Shown here: one piece after another, positions 56,131 through 64,000 of the stretch
Numbering within the stretch: position 1 is the stretch's first letter
Layout: the number at the start of each line of letters is the position of its first letter
NCBI GenBank assembly: GCA_038503035.1
Contig: JAVSML010000966.1
Location: 53,858-117,857, forward strand
Direction: 5' to 3'
Source: Crocodylus rhombifer
Taxonomy: Eukaryota > Chordata > Crocodylia > Crocodylidae
Length of the DNA stretch: 64,000 bases
Notes under the pieces: model-generated
The model's database searches: none
Seen by the model: the letters and a program-made list of their open reading frames with translations, nothing else
What the model was told of the DNA's origin: nothing
Position numbers and translations under genes: made by a program

Positions 56131-58074
56131 TGGATGTTTAGAAACCTAACCCAGAGGGTGGAGCTGCTCTAAGATGGAGGCTTTAGACTTCCGTATCTGC
56201 AAGAAGCATGTGCTACAACTTACCAGATCTTGACTGAGCAACACCAGAAGTTGAAATTACAGGTTAGATTTTAGAGAGAATTCAGTCCATTGGATACTCC
56301 TGAAAGTTTAGTTGTAAGCAATGAGTGTGCTGTCAGCAGTGGAGCTGGTATAGAGTCCAGGTCTCCCATGTCCCCGTGCAGCATCTGAACCACAAGACTG
56401 TCCCCACAAAGCTAATCTTCACTTTCATTTCCTGTCCCCATACTAGAGTGGATGTGTGGCTTATGTACCTTTTCCTCTCTCCACCCACAGGACATTTACA
56501 GGATGTATCTTTTTCTAAAACTTTTCCTCCTTATCAACTCTAGACAGCCAAATGATATGAGTACGGGCTGTTGTATTCAATTCTGGACACTGTCAATTAT
56601 ACCATTACACTCAGGTAGATGGAGGCAGCTACAAACATACATGGACATGAGCATCAAAACTGCATGCCATACACAGTTATATGTCCTCTCCACAGGCACA
56701 TGCGTCTGGCCCAATACACGAGGAAGCATGCATATCCTCACATGCACCACATTCAGCCATGCACTCTTGCACAAACCACTGTGCTTTGCACATGAGGGGC
56801 TGACTTTCAAAATGAGCTCAGGACCAGATTTTCAGGGACCTTAATTGCAATGGCAGCCAGGTGGCCTGGCTAAATTCTCCCCAAGTGTTCAGCACCCAAC
56901 ATGCCGGGCTCCTGAATGTTCTGATCTAGAAGGGCAAGAAATTGTCACAACAAAAGCAAAGCAGCTGGAAATTGCGGGGGTTGGGGGTGTGTTCTTCTTC
57001 GCATTGTGCTACAAACTAAGGAACAGGGCCCATTTACTGGGGAAATGTATATAAATATTTGAAGTTTCCTGCTCATTAACAGGAAGTTTTCCAAGGAAAA
57101 CAAGCCTGTTTAGGCGAAGAAAAAAGGAGGAAAAAAAAACCAGACTGTTCTGAGTAGAAGGTCTGGAATTCCAGGGCTGGAATGTACATGTTTTCAATAT
57201 GAAAATAGCAGATTTTGTTGCATTTCATGACAAAGCCAGAGCTGAAGGGATCTGAAACCATCCAATGAAAAACAAAGGGAAGATTTTTTAGCAGGCTGGA
57301 GGGACCAATGGTGTGAGTCAGTATAGCACTTCTTATATTCTTACAGGGCAAGGTATTACCTGGTAAAATTGTCACTGGCAGTTGAAACAATGAAATGTGC
57401 TTGAATAAAAACATTCAGCAATGTTAACTAGTTTTGTGCAGCTCTAGTGCAGAGAACAAGGCACTATTTTTCTGCAAATGTTCAAGGTAAAAGGCATTTT
57501 TGCCTGGGGCTAGCACAAGTACAAAGGCATGCAGAGTCTGCTTACGCTGTCCCTGTTGCTCGGGAAGTACTGCTTTTGGGCATGTACTACCTACCTATGT
57601 CCAGAAGTCAAGCTGCCCTTAGCTGCTCTGAACCACATCAGAGACAGGGATTGACAGCAACTACCTGGGACACCCCTGGAGTGGATCTTCTGGAGTTGGG
57701 ATACAGTGGCAGGATCTGTGCTCAGCAGTAGCCCCACTCAGGACAGATGGGGACAGGTGTAGATGTGCCACCAGTCTGCCATGGATGAACCAGCAGGGTT
57801 GCTCTTGCCATAGGAATCCTCTATCCCCAGGACCTGCCAGCATCTCAGGCAAAGCTCTTCTAATACTCATATAGCCCTTTCTAACAGCATAAGCTACAAA
57901 AGCCATTATTCTACACTGCTCAGGTTTCCCAGCACATGCCCTCTTGCCTCAAGCCCTTGGGATGGGAGCAAGCAAGGAGGGGGGAAAAGGTTCAAACAGC
58001 AGATGCAGTTGTCTCGACTCTTCCAGGGAGACCCTCTCCAAGGTCCAAACTCACATACCTTCCGATTCACGTAC

Positions 58075-58192
58075 CTGCCCGGCTGCTTTCAGACTGGTTC
58101 AGGAGTGGGTTGATAGATAGCCCTGAGGTGAGGGGGCTGCCAAAGATGTGCGAGGAGGGGAGGCTGAAAGTGGATCCTGCCAAGGAGAACAC
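58075..58192 (-). CDS. MLLT6: MLLT6 exon, FSLAGSTFSLPSS segment
   Basis: 39 codons plus one base, between acceptor CCCCTGTGCAG and donor GTACGT. It encodes VFSLAGSTFSLPSSHIFGSP and a further Ser-rich stretch ending ESSRA. The last G joins AA of the next exon to make Glu, giving RAEPDLEDCSFG, close to the human AF17 text. Confidence 0.9.
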
Positions 58193-58689
58193 CTGCACAG
58201 GGGAAATGAAGGAGAGAGACTCCGTTAAACAGCACAGGGAGACCAACCATACATTCCTGTGCTGCCTCCAAGTTCCTAGAGCTGTTCTCCCTTTGGCAAC
58301 ACTTGCCTCACACCTAGTTCCCAGCATATGGTCACACTTTATCCATCTTTGGTGCTTATATGCCCCACCCGGGGCCATAGTGTCTGAGTACTTTCTGCAG
58401 TTGTCACATCCATGCTGAAGAATTAAGGCATGGTTGTAGCAGGTGGTAACAACCCCATGCAAGCTTCATTTACTAGTATAGGTAACAACAGCGGTTGAAG
58501 ATGCAGTGACGTGGGCTTCAGCACATACTACAGTACAAACCGTTCAGGGAGCCTATATGTGTTACTTTAGCTGATAGCATGTGTTACTGCATTTTCATCA
58601 GTACTGTTACACTTTTTAAATCCTCAGGCAGGGTAGTGCTCCTATCCATGCACAGGTAGGGGCTGAGAGACAGAGAAGTTAAGAGCCTG

Positions 58690-58825
58690 ATTTTTAAGCA
58701 TATGTAGGCTGTCACGTCCAGTGAAATCAAGCAACTTGGCCAAGGGTACACAAGAGGAAAGAGCAAGGAATTGAACCTGTGGATTTTGAGTCCCAAGATA
58801 GGGTACCAACCACAGGACTCTTCCA
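58690..58825 (-). repeat. MIR-like SINE fragment, antisense
   Basis: CAACTTGGCCAAGGGTACAC, GAATTGAACCTGTGGATTTT and GAGTCCCAAGATAGGG. Confidence 0.5.
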
Positions 58826-59296
58826 ATCACAGACAGGGAAGGAAGGAGGAGGATCACCATCAGCAGCACTCCATGGAACAGAATTCCCACATCTGCTCAT
58901 GTCCAAAATCAAGTGACCTGACCAAGATTACACAAGTAACCTGTGGCAGATCAAGTAAGTCTAGAGGTCCTGAGTCCACAGCTGTCCTGTCTGACCACAG
59001 GTGGTCAACAGAAGGAGAAGGAGTGTCATCAGCAGCACTCTGCTGAATCACCAGAATCAGCTGGGGCCTTTGGGGCCATTCATGGAGCTGGGGTGCAGGA
59101 AGTGAGGTCTCCCTCACGTTTAGGAATCATGTGGCAACCTCCCTTCCCCCTGGAGGAAGGGCCACATATCACCCTCTTCAACACTGCTCCTAACTGCAAG
59201 GCCATCAGTGCCTCCCAGGCTTGTATTACATTGCCAGGCTATGGGGCCAACCCAAACTCTAACTCTTGCTGTGTGTTCCAGTCCCAGTGCCCTTAC

Positions 59297-59481
59297 CTGG
59301 GTGGTGGAGACAGAAGAAGAGGAGGAGGCCGGGATGGTACTGGCAAAGGGAGAGCGGTTGAGCTGTGGGAGAGATGAGGTGCCTTGGTGTGCCAGGAGGC
59401 TGGAGGAGAGTGGGGTGCTGCATACAGCTCGGAGCACCCCACCCCCATGAGAAATGGGGTCCTTGTTACTGGTGTAGATCC
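59297..59481 (-). CDS. MLLT6: MLLT6 exon, Ser-rich linker (most 5' exon in window)
   Basis: 61 codons preceded by two bases of a split codon, between acceptor TCTTCCATGCAG and donor GTAAGG. It reads IYTSNKDPISHGGGV, then a Ser/Thr/Pro-rich stretch ending SSSSSVSTTQ. No folded domain is evident. It joins in phase 0 to the next exon (VFSLAGSTF). The upstream partner exon, ending in phase 1, was not found before 64000. Confidence 0.85.
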
Positions 59482-59514
59482 CTGCATGGAAGAGAGGATA
59501 ACATATTGGAGAGC

Positions 59515-59910
59515 TCACTGCTGGGCAGTCAGGACTGAAAGATCAGAAGATCACTTTGTCTGCCCTCCCATATAACACAGGCCTTAGGATTTCACTCATT
59601 GCCCCTGTATCAAGCCCTGCAACATTCACTGGACTAAAGCAGTGGGGGTCAACCTATTTAGCAGGTGTGCCAAAAATTAGCCCTGCACTCTCCCCAAATG
59701 CCACTCTGATCCCTTTTCCCCACTCAATCTGCTGCTCTGCTTTTTGCCTCTGCCCTATCTTCCACTGTGCTGCCCACCTTATCTGCCCTGTGCCACACAG
59801 AGCCACTTGTGTCACTCATGGTGCAGGTTGGCTCCCCCTGACTAAGGCATCTTCCAGAGATGCCAGGTTTGTAGGCGCAGCTACAGCAACCTACACTGGC
59901 ATGACGTGGT
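59515..59910 (-). mobile_element. CR1 fragment split by a hAT MITE
   Basis: CCCATATAACACAGGCCTTA and CCCTGTATCAAGCCCTG continue after the hAT as AAGGCATCTTCCAGAGATGC, the reversed CR1 3' region. Confidence 0.6.
59640..59840. mobile_element. hAT-type MITE (18262/21652 family)
   Basis: CAGTGGGGGTCAACC at one end and inverted GGTTGGCTCCCCCTG at the other. ACTAAAGC / ACTAAGGC flanks (one mismatch) overlap the first base. The interior is in the opposite direction to 18262. Confidence 0.75.
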
Positions 59911-60099
59911 CTGTACATTCCAGAGCTGCCCTGGAGTGGGCGACAGCTGCACTACACTTGGGGGGTATGTTTTGGAGCACTTTTTCTCTAATTGCTAGTA
60001 TGTGCTGTTGAATCTCCTTCAGACTACAAACATCAGTCCCAAATTCCCTTAATGGTACAGATGGGCTCTAGGATACTGAGTGAGATGATTAAGAGATCC

Positions 60100-61432
60100 A
60101 GAGAAATGGCTGGAGGATGTTGCAATGCCAGAGCCACTGCCAGCTCTTCCTCAGCTTACACCTATGAGGTGACTGTCCAGGTGGGACACCTCACTGTTGA
60201 GGCTTCCACCCAGGTCCTGGTTTGGTGCTGTGGAGACTGTGGCTTGTAGGCTCCTTCCAGTGACATCCAGGTTGGGTGGCATCTGCAATGTGAGCCATAC
60301 CTTGCAGGCAAAAGAGCAACAGGAGGAAGTGGCAAGGCTCCAAAGCATCCTCCACCATGAGGACTTCGTCGATTCGATGGTGGAGGAGACCTCTAGGACT
60401 GTGAAGGAAGGACTGAGGCAGTACTAGAGAAGGAAGAGGACATGGACTCCCAGGAATGTGGAAGCTGGAAGCTTGTGACCTCTGGCAGCAAACACAAGTC
60501 TTCAACTCCAGCTGCAGTGGTTTGCCTGGAGAACAGATAGGAAGCTCTAGCAACAGAGGAGCAGGAGCATGTTCTGTTGGTGGAAGAGGCCAAGCCAGGC
60601 ATCCCTAAGGTTGGGAAGATTGAGACCACTGCCACTAAGAGGAAGCGATGGGTGGTGGTAGTTGGAGACACCCCTCTGTGGTGTATGAAGGCATCCATCT
60701 GGTGCCTTAACCTGTTGTTTCAGGAGGTCTGCTGCTTGCCCAAAACCCAGACCCAAGATGTCACAGAAGGATTTCTGAGACTCATCTGGCTCTCTGATTA
60801 CTACCCCATGCTGCTCATCCATGTGAGCATCAATGAAACTGCCAGGAGTGACCCTGAGCAGATCAAAGGTGACTACAAGGCTCTGGGTACAAGGGTGAAG
60901 GGAACAGGGGCTCAGGTTGTGTTGTCTTCAATGTTTCTGGTCAAGGGGAAGGACCCAGGCAGGAGCAGACACATCCTGCAGATCAATGCGTGGTTGCACA
61001 AGTGGTGTCACCTGCAGGGCTTTGGCTTCTACGACCATGGGATGTTGTTCCAAGAAGAAGGATTGCTAGGAAGAGATGGAATCCACCTGACAAAGAAAGG
61101 GAAGAGCATCTTCAAGACAGGCTCACTAACCTACCGAGGTGAGCTTTAAACAAGGTTTGCTGGGGGATATAGACCAAAGCCCTGAGATAAGTGGATAAGT
61201 GGGTGACCTGGAAGGAGTACAAGCAGGAAGGGACAACAGGGGATGCCTTCTCATTCTCCTCAGAAAGTAGGGCAATTGGCTAATTACCTCAGGTGCCTGT
61301 ACACGAATGCACAGAGCCTGGAAAACAAGCAGGAAGAACTGGAAGTCCTTGCACAGTCACAAAACTATGACATAATTGCAATAATAGAGACACGGTAGGA
61401 TAGCTCACATGACTACAGCACTGTCATGGATG
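60100..61432 (+). mobile_element. CR1 LINE 5' part: ORF1 (coiled coil, esterase) and start of ORF2
   Basis: After a decayed ORF1 head (CCGDCGL and EVARLQSILHHEDFVDSMVE), an open stretch at 60577-61149 encodes the CR1 ORF1 esterase-like domain: REVCCLP-type (EVCCLPKTQTQDVTEGFLRL), SDYYPMLLIHVSINETARSD, QINAWLHKWCHLQGFGFYDH and EEGLLGRDGIHLTKKGKSIF. ORF2 starts LRCLYTNAQSLENKQEELEV and DIIAIIETR, the endonuclease beginning, and stops at about 61432. The usual serine context VVGDSLLRG reads VVGDTPLWC, so the esterase is probably inactive. Confidence 0.85.
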
Positions 61433-61730
61433 GTGTAACAGAGCACAAGCTGTATTCTGTTACTCAGAGGGGCATGGGAGCAGCGGAGCAGCCTGCAGGT
61501 GGCTGCACTCCCAATCAGGCACAACTGCCTGATTGGGAACAGGGGCCAGCTGCTGCTGCTAAAAGCAGGCCTTGAGCTAGCAGCCAAGGGGAGAACATTC
61601 TAGCTAAAAGGGAGGCGCACACCCAATGGCAGGGAGGGGCCATCCCCAGGGAGGACTATACTGCGGTTGCTCGGGGCTGCAGGGGGCCGGTCAGGAAGGC
61701 CAGGGCGGAGCTGGAACTGGGACTAGCTTC
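61433..61730. repeat. Unidentified non-CR1 insertion
   Basis: A GC-rich stretch beginning TGTAACAGAGCACAAGCTGT, with CCCAATCAGGCACAACTGCC TGATTGGG as a palindrome, lies between CR1 endonuclease and CR1 RT sequence. It looks like part of another repeat, perhaps an LTR. Unproven. Confidence 0.45.
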
Positions 61731-63522
61731 CTGGATCAAGGACAACTAGAAGTCCTTTTTTAAATACATAGAGGGCAAAAAGAAGGTACCAGGTAACGTG
61801 GGACCCATGCAAGACACACTAGGAAATTTGGTCGTCACACCAGATGACAAAGCTAACTTATTTAATGACTTCTTTGCTTACATTTCCTGAGCAGGGACCG
61901 GATCTGCCCCCCCACCGGGCCCCCCCCAGGCCCCAGGGGAGGTGCACCCAGGCCAAGGGTCAGGGAAGATCTAGACAGGAAACTTCTGGAGGGACTGGAT
62001 GTATTTACATCAGCTGGTCCGGATGATCTCCACCCCCGGTGGTGAGGGAATTAGCTGAGGTCATTGCAGGACCCCTGGCACGGCTTTATGAGCACTCGTG
62101 GTGCTCTGGTGTGGTGCCAGAGGGCTGGAAGAGGGCCAATGTGGTTCCCATCTTCAAAAAAGCGGAGGAAGGAGGACCCGGGGAACTACAGGCCAGTTAG
62201 TCTTACCTCGGTCCTGGGTAAGCTTTTTGAGAGAATTATTCTGGCGCATGTCCACGAGGGGCCAGCAGAGGAGATTATATTTAGGGGCAACCAACATGGG
62301 TTCATTAGTGGCAGGTCCTGTCAGACGAACCTGGTGGCCTCCTATGACCAGATCACCAAATCCTTAGATGCAGGGGTAGCAGCGGACATAGTCTTCCTGG
62401 ACTTCCGGAAGGCCTTCAACACGGTCTCTCACCCCATTCTCATTAAAAAACTGGGGGACTGTGGTGTTGACACCCACGCAGTCAAATGGGTCACCAACTG
62501 GCGGGAGGGCCGCACCCAGAGGGTGGTAGTGGATGGGTCATTTTTGACCCGGAGGGATGTGGGCAGTGAGGTCCCCCAGGGCTCGGTCCTCAGGCCCGCA
62601 CTGTTCAACATCTTCAGTGACTTGGACAAGGGGGTAAAAAGCACCCTGTTCAAATTTGCTGATGACACTAAGATGTGGGGGGATGTGGGCACATTTAGAA
62701 GGAAGGAATAGGCTACAATCGGACCTAGACAGGTTACAGGGGTGGGCGCATGAGAATAGGATGGGATTCAACACTGACAAGTGCAAGGTGATGCACCTGG
62801 GGAGGAAGAACCAGCACCATACCTACAGGCTGGGGAACTCCCTTCTCGTCAGTGCAGAGGCAGAAAAGGATCTTGGAGTCATCACTGATGCCAAGATGAA
62901 CATGGGCCGGCAGTGTGGGGATGCAGTCAGGAAGGCCAACTGTACCTTGTCATGCATCCACAGATGCATCCTCCCCCTCTATGCGGCATTGGTCAGGCCG
63001 CAGCTGGAGTACTGCGTCCAGTTCTGGGCGCCCCATTTCAGGAGGGATGTGGACAACATGGAGAGGGTCCAGAGAAGGGCCACTCGCATGATTGGGGGCA
63101 GCAGGGCAGGCCCTATGAGGAGAGGCTACGGGACCTGAACCTGTTCAACCTCCACAAGAGAAGGCTGAGGGGGGACCTAGTGGCCTGTTACAAACTAGTC
63201 AGGGGGGACCAGCAGGCATTGGAGGAGTCCCTGTTCCCCCCAGCACCACCAGGAGTGACTAGAAATAATGGTCACAAGCTGGCAGAGGGTAGATTCAGAT
63301 TAGACATCAGGAGGCGCTACTTCACGGTCAGGGTGGCTAGGATCTGGAACCAACTTCCAAGAGAAGTGGTGCTGGCTCCTACCCTCGGTGTCTTTAAGAC
63401 AAGGCTAGACAATCACCTTGCTGGGGTCATTTGACCCCAGTATTCTTTCCTGCCATGGCAGGGGGTCAGACTTGATGATCTGCTCAGGTCCCTTCCAACC
63501 CTACCTACTATGAAACTATGAA
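61730..63522 (+). mobile_element. CR1 LINE, reverse transcriptase to 3' end
   Basis: The RT runs GNYRPVSLTSVLGKLFERII, NQHGFISGRSCQTNLVASYD, DIVFLDFRKAFNTVSHPILI, then PQGSVLRPALFNIFSDLD and LFKFADDTKMWG; FADD is the catalytic box. The C-terminal region NRLQSDLDRLQGWAHENRMG to FRLDIRRRYFTVRVARIWNQ and the 3' tail GGTCCCTTCCAACCC plus ATGAAACTATGAAA follow. Frameshifts and stops make it inactive. FNTVSHPIL replaces the usual FDTVSHxIL, another sign of decay. Confidence 0.93.
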
Positions 63523-64000
63523 ACCTGGCCAGAGCTGCTGCTCAGACCTTGGAGGCACAGGGCAGGAACTATGGGGATAGCAGGAGGTTCCTGGTCCTGG
63601 GGCATGACCTAAGACGACACCCTGCTGGGGCTGGATGGTGTGGTGGGACTGCTGGTGGTGGGGCAGTCTCCGGGAAATGCCACACCTGTGCCTACTGAAA
63701 GGTGACTATGGGGTGCCAGAAAGCCTTAGCCCCCTGCTGCCTTGTGGGTTATCCCATGGAGGAGAAAGGCTAGGCGAGCACACCCCAAAGACAAAGTAAG
63801 GGCCCAGGCTTTCAGTGAGGCTTGAGGCAGGACCCAAGTTGTGTGAAGGGACCTGAGGCAGAGCCCAGGCTCACAGCAAGTCCTGAGATGTATGAAGGAG
63901 CTGGGTGTGAGGCTCCAGGGAGGTGGGGCCCCAAGACCATGAAGGAGCTGGGTGTGAAGCTCCTGGGGCAAGGGGATTGTGGCCCAGTGTTAGCCAGGAG
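63523..64000. repeat. Unidentified repeat-like sequence at window end
   Basis: GATGTATGAAGGAGCTGGGT GTGAGGCTCC (63889) recurs as CCATGAAGGAGCTGGGTGTG AAGCTCC (63938). Style and GC content resemble 61433-61730, which may be the same element split by the CR1. Confidence 0.4.

Larger units (their letters stand above)
53732..58074 (-). other. MLLT6: MLLT6 4.3-kb intron
   Basis: It carries a hAT 5' end near 54255, a hAT MITE with perfect target duplication (55400-55586) and a MIR-like SINE (55968-56130). 56150-58070 shows no recognised element apart from AT-rich tracts. Confidence 0.75.
42131..59481 (-). other. MLLT6: MLLT6 (AF17) gene, 3' part: last ten coding exons
   Basis: MLLT6 encodes AF17, a nuclear PHD-finger protein that binds the H3K79 methyltransferase DOT1L through its octapeptide/leucine-zipper region. 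It is a KMT2A fusion partner in leukaemia (family knowledge). Ten minus-strand exons join in matching phases to 560 in-frame residues ending QDKG-stop. Diagnostic strings are LEDCSFGCRGTSPQESLSSM, LLEKQGNGEAGVN, VEMLKALHSLQKENQRLQEQ, LTAKKERLQLLNVQLSVPFP, IQQIQQKRDLQRLQM and PPVLTAQSNPFL. AF10 (MLLT10) differs in these segments and lacks the linkage to CISD3 and PCGF2. Human AF17 is about 1,093 residues, so about half is here. The N-terminal PHD fingers lie beyond 64000. Confidence 0.95.
59482..64000 (-). other. MLLT6: MLLT6 intron (5' end beyond the window)
   Basis: At least 4.5 kb with no further MLLT6 exon recognised. It is filled by an antisense CR1 fragment with a hAT MITE, a long + strand CR1 (60100-63522) and unidentified repeat sequence at 61433-61730 and 63523-64000. 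Confidence 0.7.

Noticed and set aside
42131..59481. MLLT10 (AF10) instead of MLLT6
   Set aside because: The zipper reads VEMLKALHSLQKENQRLQEQ as in AF17, not the AF10 form, and the neighbours are those of MLLT6.
60577..61149. Possible host hydrolase gene (190 codons)
   Set aside because: The text is the CR1 ORF1 esterase-like domain and is followed by CR1 ORF2.
62064..62711. Possible host reverse-transcriptase gene
   Set aside because: CR1 ORF2 with stops and frameshifts and a CR1 3' tail, no sign of domestication.

Overview
The window is vertebrate nuclear DNA. It holds spliced genes with GT/AG introns, CR1 LINEs with the esterase and FADD reverse-transcriptase hallmarks, MIR-type SINEs, and many short DNA transposons. 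The CR1-rich repeat mix and the gene order suggest a non-avian sauropsid. I favour a crocodilian, with turtle second, but this is inference.

Three protein-coding genes were found by translating exons and checking splice sites and phases. (1) PCGF2 (MEL18, a PRC1 Polycomb subunit), + strand: only the last coding exon (3593-3937) and a long 3'UTR to about 7.57 kb. (2) CISD3 (MiNT/Miner2, a mitochondrial 2Fe-2S protein), - strand and complete: three exons at 24201-24272, 20725-20853 and 16224-16403. They join in phase 0 to a 126-residue protein with two intact CDGSH motifs. (3) MLLT6 (AF17, a partner of DOT1L), - strand: the last ten coding exons (59481 down to 42131), giving 560 residues of the C-terminal half, including the octapeptide/leucine-zipper region. 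The 5' half lies beyond 64 kb. The order MLLT6 > CISD3 > < PCGF2 is that of human 17q12, read in the opposite direction.

The rest is non-coding. 1-3592 is PCGF2 intron. 7.6-15.8 kb is the gap between the convergent PCGF2 and CISD3 3' ends. The CISD3 introns carry nested CR1 and hAT insertions and a CA-rich minisatellite of about 0.95 kb (23.19-24.14 kb) that runs up to the CISD3 CpG island. 24.65-28.5 kb is a cluster of LINE 3' fragments, GC-rich minisatellite-like elements and tandem duplications. 28.5-38.9 kb is repeat-rich intergenic DNA. 38.9-42.1 kb is the probable MLLT6 3'UTR. MLLT6 introns fill the remainder, ending in CR1 sequence at 60.1-63.5 kb.

I found no new enzymatic system. The most unusual structures are the minisatellite whose CpG content rises toward the CISD3 promoter, a set of eight hAT-type MITEs with readable 8-bp target duplications (one inside a CR1, one hosting a CR1), a palindromic element of about 0.6 kb in an MLLT6 intron, and the composite repeat block upstream of CISD3.
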